Shown here: one piece after another, positions 37,760 to 49,251 of the stretch | Position numbering within the stretch: the stretch's first letter is position 1 | How the letters are laid out: each line of letters opens with the position of its first letter | Source of the DNA: Hesseltinella vesiculosa | Lineage: Eukaryota; Mucoromycota; Mucoromycetes; Mucorales; Cunninghamellaceae | Assembly (NCBI GenBank): GCA_002104935.1 | Contig: MCGT01000006.1 | Coordinates: forward strand, 496,001 to 560,000 | Direction: 5' to 3' | Length of the DNA stretch: 64,000 nt | The notes under the pieces: model-generated | The model's input: the letters and a program-made list of their open reading frames with translations, nothing else | Database searches by the model: none | What the model was told of the DNA's origin: nothing | Program-made: the position numbers and the translations under genes

Positions 37760-39217
37760 ATCGTCATGAGAAAGTAACCGAAGAAACACAAGAAAAAAAA
37801 TAAAAAGGGAAACCAAAAAAGAAAAGAATGAAAAAAAAAACCAGCCCCGCCTTTTTTTTTCGCCCTCCTCTTTTCGCCACTTTGGAGCATTCTCTCCTCT
37901 TCTCTTCTCTGCCACGCACATTCAAGTCCAGATGTTGGCCACTGTGGATTATCTAATAACATCGGCATTTGCACTCGCGCAATGAATAGTGTCTATTGGC
38001 CGTCATCTTGGGCGGACAATCGGCAAGATGTGTTACTGCTGTTCACTAGGACATTGGATAATGAACAGCTCGCCACAGACAGAGAGCAATGTCTTGAAGC
38101 AATGGTACCATTGACTTGTTAGCGCTAGTGCCCAAAACGCTTTTGACTACCAAACCAGTGTCAACAATCAAATTTTCATCAAGAAATTATCGCATCCTGT
38201 CAACATCTTGCCATCTCCTTGCAAGATCCATTGAGCGACACTGTCAAGGACTATCATGCTAAGACAACCTTCGCTGCCAGCTTACCCCTCTACCCGTGCT
38301 ACGAAGAACTCCCCAACAAGGTAACAACCTGTCCCACTGCCGCAGTGTGCATTAAGAACAAGGGCAGGCAAGTAAGAGTCGAACCCCAAGATTTTCAGTA
38401 AATGCCTCGTTCCTGATAGTCGACCAGAAAAAAAAAATAGTGCCATCAGCAAGCCCTTGGAAAGATCCCAAAGGACAATTGAATAAACGCCAGCTGCTAT
38501 CCAAACCACAAAAAAAAAAGGAGAGCACGGATGTTTGCGACGAAAGTGATTTTCTGCATCAAGCAGAAAACAGAAGAGGACGGACTCTAAAATGCGTGTT
38601 TTGGCTGGGAACCCGGTCTGCCTGATTTCTGCGTTAATTGCATTGATATAGCAAGCCATGAGCATCTGCTATTGTATTATTATTTTTATTCTATGTGCCA
38701 TTTTATTATTAACTGCTCAAGGAACATATCGGCCAATGAGATGCAAGGGGGAGAGACCGGCGGGGCGCCAAAACCTCGCAAGTGCCCACAGCCGCTTGTA
38801 TCGCTGGGCCCGATTTCTCAAGTGGGTTGCCTTTTTAGGCGATTTCCGACAGCATGATTGACTAATCTCCAGCGTGGGACATTTCCCCCTACGTCTAGTT
38901 TGTGACAAATCCCCTGGCGATGGGAGACTCTCAGAAAACGTCTGTTTTTAACTTGTATTTCTATGCAAACTATAACATTCCCATGCCACAAACTCACCAA
39001 AAATAACTATACCCTGTCCACCATGGTCTCTCTATGGAGGAGGACGACAAGCCAGCAAAGACATGGCCTGCGTCGGTTCCGAAAGAAACAAGAAAATAAA
39101 GTTCTTGAGCCAAAAAAGGCAACGCTTTTTTTTTCTTTCTTCCTTCTTTTTAAAAGTTGCGTCTTTTTTTCTCTCTTGCTCTCTTTTTCTTTTTTATATT
39201 ATTGTCTTATCCTTACC
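37760..39217. other. Divergent intergenic region
   Basis: About 1.45 kb between the Set1-like and ALDH starts. Short frames at 38219-38401 and 38282-38665 have no family signal. Pyrimidine tracts at 39120-39200 precede the ALDH gene. Confidence 0.45.
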
Positions 39218-41198
39218 ATGTCTGATATTCAAACTGTCAAGTTGTCCAACGGCAAGACTGCCCAAGGTAAGTCAAGAGACATGAGGAAAAACACGGCTGG
39301 TGTTGGACATGGCCTCCATTAACACCCATCTTTGTAGCCCACACCTACTTGTTCTACAACAACAAGTTCGTTCCTGGCAATGGTCCTTTGATTGAAACCA
39401 TCAATCCCACCACCGAAGAAGTTATCTGCAAAGTGCACAGCGCTGATGCCAAGGATGTTGACGCCGCTGTCGACGCTGCCCACAATGCTTTCCACTCTGA
39501 ATGGAAAAAGGTGGCTGCTGCTCAACGTGGCCGTTACCTCAACAAGCTTGCTGACTTGATGGAACGTGACATTGATGAATTGGCGACGCTTGAAGCCTTG
39601 GACAATGGCAAGTCCTTTGTGGTTGCCCGTGACGTCGATATTACCGACTCCATTGCTTGTTTCAGGTAAAAAAAAAAAAAAAGGAAAAAAAAAAGGCTTG
39701 TCCGAAGGGGGCCACTCACGACCCTGCACAGATACTTTGCTGGCTGGGCTGACAAGATCACCGGTCAAACGATGGAAACCACCTATGACAAGATGTGCTA
39801 CACCCGTCTGGAACCCATTGGCGTGGTGGGTGCCATCACTCCTTGGAACTACTCTGTCATGATGCCTGTAAGTTGGAGAAAAAAAAATCGAATAGGACCC
39901 ATGCCAAACAGGGGCTCACCGTATTTTTTCTTTCATGCAGGTTTGGAAGTTGGCCCCTGCTCTGGCTGCTGGTAACACAAGTAAGTATAAAAAAAATAGG
40001 TCGTCTATTTTCTGGCCATCGTAAATTAAGGTTTGTGTTCTCATAGTCGTGCTCAAGACCAGTGAAGTCACTCCTCTCGCCATGTTGAAGCTGTGTGAAC
40101 TGGTTGTGGAAGCCGGTTTCCCTGCTGTAAGTCTCTTTTCATTGTGACCCACAGCTGAGACTCATACATTTATTAGGGTGTTGTCAACGTCATCACTGGC
40201 TATGGTCAAATCACTGGTGCTGCCTTGACTGGCCACCCCAAGGTGCACAAGATGGCTTTCACTGGTTCTACTCAAAGTGGCCGTCTCATCATGGACAGCT
40301 CTGCCAAGTCCAACTTGAAGAAGGTGCAACTGGAACTGGGCGGCAAGTCTGCTCAAATTGTGTGTGCTGATGCCGATTTGAAGAACGCTGCTTTCTGGTA
40401 ATTTCAGAAAAAAAAAACAGGACGCCACAGTCAACTCATCCGCTCTTACACTATCCAGGGCTTGCGGTGGTATCTTCAACAACCATGGTCAAAGCTGTAA
40501 CGCTGGCTCGCGTATTTTGGTGCACGAATCCGTGCATGACGAATTCGTCAAGCTGTTCATCGAAGAAGCCAAGAAGATCAAGGTCGGTGATCCTTTTGAT
40601 CCCGAAGTCACCCAAGGCCCTCAAATCAACGTGGCCCAATTCAACAAGATCCTGGAATACATCGACATCGGCACCAAGGAAGGTGCCAAGGTCGCCTTTG
40701 GTGGCAAGCGCATCGGTAGCAAGGGCTACTTTATCGAACCCACCGTCTTCATCAACTGCCACAACCAAATGCGTGTCATGCGCGAAGAAATCTTCGGTCC
40801 TGTTGTCTGCATCGGCACTTTCAAGACCGTCGACGAAGCCATCGAGATTGCTAACGACTCTGACTATGGTTTGGCTGGTGGTGTCTACACAAGCAACATT
40901 GATACTGGTATCATTGTAAGTCGATAGATTAGAAAAAAGACAACTGCTGACAATCACTCTTTCAAAAGGTCTCCAACGCTTTGGAAGCCGGTACCATCTG
41001 GGTCAACTCTTATGACATCTTTGATCAATCCACACCTTTCGGGTAAGTGCACCCATAGAGACCAAAACATGAACCTAACCCCTCGTTTTCTACAGTGGTT
41101 ACAAGCAATCTGGTTTCGGCAAGGAATTGGGTTTGGACTCGCTTCGTGAGTACAGCCACATCAAGTCTGTCAAGATCCAATTGGTGTCTCGCCTTTAA
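39218..41198 (+). CDS. NAD(P)-dependent aldehyde dehydrogenase
   Basis: Nine exons join in phase: 39218-39266, 39338-39665, 39732-39867, 39941-39980, 40047-40126, 40177-40397, 40459-40915, 40969-41042 and 41096-41198 (495 aa, the usual ALDH length). Motifs: [20 protein letters not shown] with the oxyanion Asn, ALAAGNTIVLKTSE for the cofactor ribose, [11 protein letters not shown], the general base in [11 protein letters not shown], and the nucleophile in [13 protein letters not shown]. The end has EIFGPVVCI, the [19 protein letters not shown] block and GFGKELG. It oxidises aldehydes to acids; the substrate cannot be stated, although the sequence is of the cytosolic/mitochondrial ALDH1/2 type. 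There is no clear presequence. Confidence 0.95.
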
Positions 41199-42126
41199 AA
41201 ACCATCAACCTTTCCCCCTTTTTCAACCGAACACGCCTGTATCATAGCCTTCAAATAAAAATAAAAAAAAACATCGCTGCTTTTGTATGGAAATGTCTTG
41301 AGCGCCAGCCTGGCATGCTTACACCCCTTGCCGCTCGACTGAAAAAACCAATCCAGCCCTCAATTTTCCAGAGGTAAAAAGATGAAAATAGGCAAGGCTA
41401 GGTCGTTCATGTCATATGAAGGCCGCGAGGCAGTAACCTCAACCATCTCTTTCTTTCACCTGAAAGTGGCCCAGTCCCAGAGCACGCATCAATAATAATA
41501 AAAAAAAACATGGTGGCACGTTGCTATGAAGAAAAAGCAAGGTGCTGAATCACTATGGAAAATTTGAGAAGAAAAAAACAGCGCAACCAATCAAATAGCC
41601 AGCTGCATATGCGCTACTAAGCGCACTAACATGATCCTCTTGCAGAAAAGAATTTGTCGCATCTTTCTGCAAAGCATGTTATTTTTACCACCTTGGATTT
41701 ATAGACCAAACATGGTAAGGCATATGGAGAGGCATGCGTGAAATAGACAGAATGGTATGGATAGTCGCAATTTCTTCAATCTGGAGCATTTTTGTTTAAC
41801 TGAGGATGGCTCTGAGGCCTGTTTTTTTTTCGTGGTTTGGTTTGCCAGGCAGTGTTAAGTTTTTATTTAAGAAGCACAGTAAAATGAGCAATAGAGATAG
41901 GCAAAGAGTGTTACCTTTATCATTGATGGTACGCTACTTCATTTTATATTTCAAAAAGAAAGGTACGTAGTAAAAAAAAGGGCTAAGGATGTGATTGGCG
42001 GTCATTCTCGCTGGCATTGGCAAAGGTTTGATCATCCGCAACACGCGATTCTTTTTTTTTTTTTGTTTGTTTATCTAGGCTCTTCTATCTTTTTCTTTAT
42101 TTCTGCTCATTTTCTATCTTTCCCTG
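41199..42126. other. Intergenic region upstream of the Fanzor gene
   Basis: AT-rich, with no gene. If the Fanzor lies in a transposon, its left end should be here, but I could not identify a terminal inverted repeat or target duplication by eye. Confidence 0.4.
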
Positions 42127-45100
42127 ATGCAATCGCTTCTTCAATCCGTCTACGTAACTCTGTGCCACATCCCTGAAGAAGATTTCCGCCGGGCGTTGCC
42201 TGATCAGTTGGGCCAAGCTTGGATGACCACCGAACAATTCTACACTGTTTGGTCACAAGCAAAAGTCTATCGTGAAAGTAAGTCATCCATCACTTCCATC
42301 ATGTCTTTTTCTTTACCCATCTTCGTAGGACGGGAAACTGGGCCCACGCCACAACGACGTGCCCAACAACAGGAACCAAACGATCGCGCCGAGGGGAGAC
42401 GGCTGCGCCAAGAAGATGAGCGAAATCCTGATGCTGTGGGACCGTGTGCCACATGCGGCCAAATGGGACACTGTTCGTCTGCCAGCCGCCTCTGTCCTTA
42501 CCATCGCATGAACAAGAAGGATTACATCAACGAAATGATGCCAGGTGGTGAGCGCTACACGATAAAAAAAAGCTTTGAAGATGCCGTCCGGCAACCGTTC
42601 AAGCTCGCTTTGAAGCGCAACATAGAATCGACCAGCGCCTGCAACAAGAACATCCTTTTCCGCCTCCAATTGTTTATCAACCATTTCGCTCTCACTCACC
42701 CGTCTGACTTTAAAAGCATCATGATCAGCCAGAACGGTCTCCTGTCCATCTCGCAGCTCATCTATCCCCGCAACCCGCGGCGACCGGGGATCACCAACGC
42801 TCACATCCTGCGAAGCCTTCCTCCCACCTTTCTGCCTCACTGGAACCAGTTTGTCCGCGACCACCCAAACATCGTGTACAACCCCAACGACCACCACGGC
42901 ATGGATCCGCTCGACAATGCAGCCTTACTCATTCCTGCTGATGACCGCAGCCTTCACTTCCATCACCCGCATAAATTCTATGGAGGTACTTTTGGGCCAT
43001 GTTTGTCAACGCTTGCCACCGCTTACTCCAATTGCTTGGTGATCGACTTTGAGAAAAAGGTCAAGAAGTTTATTCGATTCTCCTTTGCCATCACGGATGT
43101 CCAAGTAAGTTTTTTAAAAGGGCGGTACCAAAAAAGGGAATGTGTTCTGACTTTTTTTTGTCTCTTTCAGATCCCTCATATTGACCAGCAGGTGGATGAC
43201 ATCTACACAAACTTCGCAGAAAGACCCTCCCACCCTCAATCAGGGGTCACATCTGGATCGGCCACAAACAGTGTCCCTGGCGTGTCTGCCGAAGAAGCGG
43301 CGATTGCCGATGTGAAGGCGAAAACACTGGCCTTGAAACCCCACTACGTTGGTAAATTGACATCAACAACTCTGTCCCGAAATCCTAGCAGTGCCTTGCT
43401 TGTCTACACCAACATCAACAAGCAATACGAGCAGTACAAGTCCCAGCCCAATGCCAACCCCAAAAAATGCCCAAAGCTTACCATCCTTCCTGAGCCCCAC
43501 TTTGGACGCCGATTCATCCCCATCCTACCCGACACGATCAAATACCTAGCCGAATGCGATGCTCCTGATCACGCTGTGGCTACCGCTGGTGGTGAAGCAA
43601 GCAACAATGATATGGCTGGTGAACCCGACGCCGCATTCATCCGTGCCTTGCCCATGTTTTTCAAGGTGTTCCACATGGAGAAGTTCAACTTTGGTGGCCC
43701 TGGGTACGGGAGGTAAGTTTCGCAGACACCAAAAAAAAAAAAAAAAAGAACAACTTCCAACTTTTTTCTTCTTCTTCTCACCTAGTGTCCAGGACATGCT
43801 TGAGGGTATACTATACAACCGTCCACTGTTTGCTTGCCACATTTGGTGTGATGGCGTTTCGTGCTGCTTTGAATTTATTCGTTTGCCAACCACGCATCGC
43901 CCAACGATGAAGCTGCCCAGCCTGGACCACTGGGATACCGAACTGGTCGATCGCTTCGACATGGTCGCCGTCGATCCAGGCCGCCGTGCCATCGTCACCG
44001 GAAGCTATGGCACACCTTATCCACTTTCTATGCTCCATGAAACCCGGGATGACGAAGGCTCTGCAGGTGAAGGTGAACCCGATAACGATAATGACGAAGA
44101 ACAAATGGCTATCGACACCCCATGTCCTATTCGTGCTGCTCAGCCTGCACATCAACATCAGGACTTTGACAACGCCACTGGCAGCACTGATATGGAACAA
44201 GGAAATCTCTCTATGCCTATGATTGACGATGCCGATCCTACCACCCCGATCCCCCAGTCTCACCATCTGCCTTACCGAGTCATCAAGGTATCAGCAAAGG
44301 AATATCGCTCGCAATGTGGAGCGCAGCGACGAATTCAACAATTGGAACGACGCAAGGTTTCCACGACATACTCTTTCCGAGGTCAGCAATTACCGTTCCA
44401 TCAGCTGGAGGCTGCCATCCCTTCCCACCGAAGCACCAGCGCCTCCGAATATGCCATCCGAATCCAATACCTGCTCGATCGTCTCCCGCTCTTCTTCGAC
44501 TTTTACGGCCTTCAGCATTCCATCGACCGCTTCAATGCTTACAGAGGGCGTCAGCGGGGCGTGGCATACGTTGCCAGTGTTCTTGCTGGCCTGTCCAAGA
44601 AGTATGTCAAGTCCCAGCGCAATGTGCGCGGCCACCGTAAGCGTACCCACCGCAATCGGCGCAAGCGTCAGAAGAAAGCTCGGAAGAAAAATGCCTTCAA
44701 GATCAGCAAGGCCAAGAAGGCGATGGTGGAACACCTTGCAGCGCTGGATGTTTCTATAATGAAGACTGAAAATCTGCTAAAATGCTCTGCTGGCTCGATG
44801 CTACCTGGGACAACAGATTTATGGGAAGCAACATTACATACCATGCGCACCCAACGAGACCTGGACCGTGACCACCGCATTGATCTGATCAATGAAATGG
44901 AAGAAAAGAGGCAAGTCGCCGTGGTATTCAGGAGGTCCAGGTGGGCTTATTTTTCCATTGTAGACCCGCACCGCAAATGAAGCCAAGCACACGTCTTCGT
45001 CACGGTGTGACAAAGTTTCCCAGCGAAAGAGTTCCATTAATACTCTTTGGTGATGGCCTCAAGGGTCGGAAGGTCGCCGCCCCGCTCAAAAAGCAGCTTC

Positions 45101-45472
45101 CTGGCTCGTCTTCCCTGGTGTTTGACCAATTGGAAAACCGACAACGTCAGGGCAAGCTTGCTGTTATCTCACTGAATGAGTTCAAAACAAGCAAGGTGGG
45201 TAAAAAAAAAAAAGCATGTCAGCAACGAGGTGGCTCATTCTTTTTCTTCAATGCAGCTCTGCTCTATCTGCCATGGCCCAACCAAAAACCCAGTCGTGAA
45301 TGGTGGCAAGATTTATGGACTTCTGCGCTGCAGCTCCTGTGCGGTCATCTTTGACCGGGATGCCATGGCGGCCTGCAATATGGTGTCCATTGGTCAACAC
45401 TTTTTCCAACACAAGCAACGCCCCCTGGCCTTTTGCCCACGCCGACGCCCTCCAACCTCTCCTACCGATTAG
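42127..45472 (+). CDS. Fanzor: eukaryotic TnpB-like RNA-guided DNA endonuclease
   Basis: Six exons join in phase to 1013 aa: 42127-42277, 42329-43104, 43171-43712, 43786-44910, 44964-45195 and 45257-45472. The fourth intron is GC-AG (AG|GCAAGT). An N-terminal CATCGQMGHCSSASRLCPYH could bind zinc. RuvC-I is FDMVAVDPGRRAIVTG (D553). A long basic helical insert (RKRTHRNRRKRQKKARKK) precedes RuvC-II, where FGDGLKGRK leads to VISLNEFKTSK with the shifted Glu (E937) typical of Fanzors. A zinc finger CSIC...RCSSC (C944, C947, C967, C970) leads to RuvC-III DRDAMAACNM (D975/D977), with Met in place of the usual first Asn. Fanzors cut DNA guided by an RNA usually encoded at the gene's 3' end. No transposase gene flanks it. 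The frame is intact, so it may be active. Confidence 0.9.
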
Positions 45473-45797
45473 TTTTCATATTTATTCACCAAAGCAACCC
45501 TGCAAAAGGGGTTACCGTCTGCTCTGGCAAGAACGTGTTTAATGCTTTTATCCGGTAACTGGTGCTTTTAGCCAACACTTAACACACGTTCTGATTGGTA
45601 ACGGAGTTTTCTTTTTTTCCATAGTGGAATGGTAGACTTGCATGATCAAGCTCTATGATTGGCCGAACCCCGGATTTGGAGGTGACTGCTGAAGCATGGG
45701 CCCAAAAAAAAAAAAGTAGGCTGGCAAAAGAATCGCCTCGCTTTTTTTTTTTTTTTCTTCTTCACCTCCCCACTCTTTTTTTTTTTTTAATTTCACA
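45473..45797. other. Fanzor 3' flank with interleaved inverted repeats
   Basis: Just after the Fanzor stop, GTTACCG (45511-45517) can pair with CGGTAAC (45553-45559), and GAACGTGT (45531-45538) with ACACGTTC (45584-45591). The order A-B-A'-B' is pseudoknot-like. A further GGTAACGG follows near 45597-45604. This is where a guide RNA would be expected. Farther right are T-runs and A-runs leading into the SDH4 gene. Confidence 0.35.
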
Positions 45798-46499
45798 ATG
45801 TCATTTCGTCTTGCTACACCTACTCTTCGCTCGACGGCTCGCTTGATGGCCCTTCGTCAACAACCCATGGGTTTGGTCAAGATCCATTCCTGTAAGCCCA
45901 TCCAGAAACGATTTTAAAAAAAGGCGTACAAGTGAAAAAAGAGACGGCCTGTTTATTTATTTCATCCGTTTTTACTAGCTGTGCCTGCCAAGGTCAATGC
46001 CGTGGTGACTCCTCCTGCCGATCGCGTCCAAGGTTCTTACCATTGGGATGCTGAACGTGTCCTGTCGGTTGCTTTGGTTCCCCTTGTTGGCTCGCAACTT
46101 GCTTTGGGCGCCTCCCCCGTCACCGACACTCTTCTCGGCGTTGTCTTGCCTCTTCATATCCATATCGGTAATGATAAGAGATAAAAAAAAATATCAAGGT
46201 TAGTCCATGAATCGTAAGACTTATTTTTTTTTTTTTCATCGACGCTAGGTTTCGATTCTTGTATTACTGGTAATGCGAATAAAAAGACGAGGGCACGCAA
46301 CAATGGCTGCTGACGTTTTTATTATTATTATTATTATTCTCTTGTAGATTACTTTGGTCCTCGCAAGGCTCCTGTGTTGAACAAGGTGATGAACGCTGCC
46401 TTGTATGGCTCTACTGCTGCCACTTTGTTCGCCTGCTACCACTTCAATACCAACGACATCGGCCTCACCGAATTCATTGCTCGTGTCTGGACCGCCTAG
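45798..46499 (+). CDS. SDH4: Succinate dehydrogenase membrane subunit (CybS, Sdh4/SDHD)
   Basis: Exons 45798-45891, 45979-46167, 46249-46269 and 46348-46499 give 151 aa. The N-terminus is a basic, Ser/Thr-rich mitochondrial presequence (MSFRLATPTLRSTARLMALR). The CybS core follows: GSYHWDAERVLSVALVPLVG, a second hydrophobic helix ending VLPLHIHIG with the heme-ligand-region histidines, and GFDSCITDYFGPRKAP. A third helix ends in FNTNDIGLTEFIARVW, the conserved C-terminus. It anchors complex II in the inner membrane and helps form the ubiquinone site. The third exon is only 21 nt and encodes most of GFDSCIT; skipping it would remove the conserved loop. Confidence 0.93.
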
Positions 46500-46653
46500 A
46501 CATCTCTTGTGCTTTTAAAATAAACCATTCGAGGTACAGAATGATATCACGAAAACAAAAATATCTATCAATAAGAAACATTTATTTCTTCAAAAAGAAG
46601 GAGGGTATGGCAAAAGAGGGATGCAATTGGGTGTACAAAGAAGAAGGGTCTTT

Positions 46654-47766
46654 CTAAAGGGGTTGGTGGGTGGTTTGCATGGCCAGCGTGGATGGTGAAG
46701 AAGAAGCAGGGGCTTCAAGTGTGGCAGGGGCATCTTTACTGGCTTCACTCTGCCCATCGTCATCATCGGCTTCATGGAGACTGGTGTTGCAGCTGGCCAG
46801 AGGGGTGACTTTGTTGGAGAGCAGTCCGCGCTTGATAAGGAAGGTCTCGACCATGGCTTCGGCACCAAAACGGCCGGCAACGCCGAGCAACAATTCCCAG
46901 GTGTGAGCTTGCTGGTCGGTGAGGGTCGAGGCCAACTGATGCTTCAGGTCGCCGAGGGATTGTTTGGTGCGGATCTCCTGCTCTTTGAGGAACGAGATGT
47001 TGAGTTCCTTGGCGGTCATGCCCCGGTTCAAATTTCTTCTCAAGTAAGCGTCATAGTCGCGCACGATGCGGGTGATCAAGTCCGACGTCGAGATGCCGTC
47101 GGTGCGGCGGGTGGGCAAGAACCTGCCCTGGGCCTTGACAAACGCATACACATCATTGGTTTCCTTACCGCCATATGGCTCGGCGTCATGTGCCACATAG
47201 TCAATCTGATGCCTGTCTAGAAACTCTTGGCTGACCACCCACGGCGCATCAGGGATGACCTCGTCCACCCACTTGCTAAGGCACGCGATAAAAGGGAGGA
47301 TGTCAGTCGATGGAAAGGTTGGTAAGGAATGGGATTACATGTGTCGAAGGGCTTCGTAGCGTTCTACATCGGTCATGACCGTCTTGCCTTTAAGTTTGTG
47401 GGTGTCGACGTCGTTGCAGACTGCAAACAAGAAACGAGATGAGCCCCGAAGCTGTTGTTTTATTATTTTTTTGGACGTACCACCAACCATCAGGTAAACA
47501 TTTTCAAACGCTTTCTTGGCTTGCTCCAGCGCCTTGGCATGACCAAAGTGACACAAATCAAAGATACCATCACAATAAATCCGGACAGGACGATCAGTTG
47601 GTGGCTACACGTGAAAGTCCAAAAAAAAAAAAAAGTGAGCACCTGCCAAGATGTCAAAAAGGAACTGCCAACAATAACTTACAGCATTGATTTTGAAATC
47701 GTAGCCTTGGTCCAAGATAGCCTGTTGCAAGGAAGCTTGAATGTGTGTTTCGACAGTGGTTGGCAT
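46654..47766 (-). CDS. PCT1: Choline-phosphate cytidylyltransferase
   Basis: Exons 47683-47766, 47481-47604, 47339-47420 and 46654-47275 give 303 aa. The catalytic core starts at [20 protein letters not shown] with the CTP-binding HxGH motif. It continues with [20 protein letters not shown], then [20 protein letters not shown] and [18 protein letters not shown], and ends with the signature [16 protein letters not shown] helical stretch (about 190-240) could be the membrane-sensing region, and a Ser/Pro-rich tail follows. The enzyme makes CDP-choline, the rate-limiting step of phosphatidylcholine synthesis. The choline rather than ethanolamine type is supported by a single catalytic domain and the RHIKWVDEV motif. 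The N-terminus is short compared with yeast Pct1. Confidence 0.93.
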
Positions 47767-48278
47767 GATAACCTAGTAACAATTGAAAAGACGTCAAGTT
47801 CACCCCTGAACGCTCTTTTGCATCTGCATGAGGCGTCCTTGGTTGCCTCTTCCCTCGTTGTTCCATAGCCTTACTCACCAGAAAATGACCCGAGAACAAT
47901 AAAGAGAAGTGACGAGGAGTAAAAAAAAAAAAAGCCAAGAAGGAAAAGAAGACGAAGAAAAAAAAAACCACCCATTTATTGAAAAAGGGCCCTTTTTCGT
48001 CACAGACCGAAAAAAAGGAAATTTCCAGGTTTCTTCCCCAAAAACAGGCATGCCCTGTTTCTTTTGCTCATGATGTTGGTTAAGGCACTTGACCAGCCAG
48101 CAAAAGTAAAACACAAAAAAAAAACAGATCGGGGCAATGTCTTGCATGAAAATCCAACTGATGTTTATTTCATTTTAGGTCACCTGTCGCCCCCCTCTTT
48201 CTTTACGCCAATTCCCAGCCGTTGAAAAAGGGTGACATGCAGTTTTTTAGTTCATTAAGAGTTGGAGAAAAAAAAAGT
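47767..48278. other. Intergenic region
   Basis: Spacer upstream of the cytidylyltransferase on the minus strand. A-runs occur at 47921-47933 and 48114-48123. No gene is seen. Confidence 0.5.
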
Positions 48279-48752
48279 TTAGCATTTGACTCTAAGCTTG
48301 TGTGACCTGAGGAGGGGCGGAGAAGTACGGGTGGCCAGGTCCGTTTTTCGTCGGTTGGTCAAGGCGCCGACAATGCGCCGGCTGAGGGAGGGCTTGGGCA
48401 TAGGCACGGGCAAGGGCATGCTATGGATGGATGACAGAGGAGGGTGGTGACTCGGCGAAAAGCTGCTGCCCGAGGAACAGGTAGAAGACGACGACGATGA
48501 ATAGCGTCGGAATAAAAACGACGAGGATGTGGGGGAGGAGGGTGGCAATGGGCGGGATTTGGTGTTCATGCGTTTGGTCCAGCCTGCCAGTTTGGAATTC
48601 AAATCCATAAACCGTTGGAACCCTCGGTCATACGCAGCAATGCGATCATAAATGTTCCAGGCTAGGCGTGGGCCAGCCTTGATCTTGGGTGCAGCCGAGG
48701 ACCTGTATCTTGTTATGAATCGAGTGGATCGGGACACTGTAGGGAACACCAT
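48279..48752 (-). CDS. Small basic Ser/Pro-rich protein, hypothetical
   Basis: A 157-residue open frame with an ATG at 48750-48752 and a TAA at 48279-48281. The first ~60 residues look folded and basic (TRFITRYRSSAAPKIKAGPR, then IYDRIAAYDRGFQRFMDL). The rest is Ser-rich (RRYSSSSSSTCSSGSS) with Pro-rich and Arg/Lys-rich patches. No domain is recognised. The basic start could target mitochondria. A real gene is suggested by the length and by the compositional shift from folded to disordered. Confidence 0.5.
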   Translation of the reverse strand: MVFPTVSRSTRFITRYRSSAAPKIKAGPRLAWNIYDRIAAYDRGFQRFMDLNSKLAGWTKRMNTKSRPLPPSSPTSSSFLFRRYSSSSSSTCSSGSSFSPSHHPPLSSIHSMPLPVPMPKPSLSRRIVGALTNRRKTDLATRTSPPLLRSHKLRVKC

Positions 48753-49251
48753 CGTTGAACAGCTGGAAGAGATCTATGGGAAGCAAAGAGGCCAAAAAAG
48801 AAAAAAGATCAAACTTATATCTTTTTTTGGCCTGCAGATGCCATGAGGATGATAGGCAAATTCACAAAAAAAAAAAAAAAAAAAAAAAAAAAGATCTGTG
48901 CATGGCAAAATGCAGGCCTACTTGACGACCTGTTCCTCCTCTTCTGAACCATGCTCACCTTCAGAGCTCCTTTTTTCTTTACATCGATCGAAATCAGCCT
49001 CTTTCATCTCGGACATCTGTATTTCATTTGCACCTCCATCTGTAGACGCGCACAAACCAAAAAAAAAGCACGGAACACAAGGGTCGAAAAGGTAAAAGAG
49101 GCGTGCACACGCAGATTTCATGGCAGGGAACAATGGGATAAAGGGGAATACAAGAGTTGCAAAAGGATGCTAAAATAGCGTAAAAAGGAGCACCATTAGG
49201 AGTTGTACAGTACAAGTGGCAAGGGGGGAAAAGGGAGAGGGAATGGCAGTT
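48753..49251. other. Intergenic region with a 28-nt poly-A run
   Basis: Contains a run of about 28 A at 48864-48892. No supportable gene is seen on either strand. Confidence 0.5.

Noticed and set aside
37762..37921. N-terminal extension of the Set1-like frame (hydrophobic and Lys-rich)
   Set aside because: It comes from A/T-run sequence typical of 5' untranslated regions here; the ATG at 37759 is a better start.
38360..38420. tRNA-like GGTTCGACTC on the minus strand
   Set aside because: Stem pairing fails at two of five positions and the rest of the cloverleaf is absent.
44911..44980. Fanzor exon 4 continuing to the stop at 44980
   Set aside because: This would separate RuvC-I from the RuvC-II/III and zinc-finger exons; the GC-AG splice restores them in phase.
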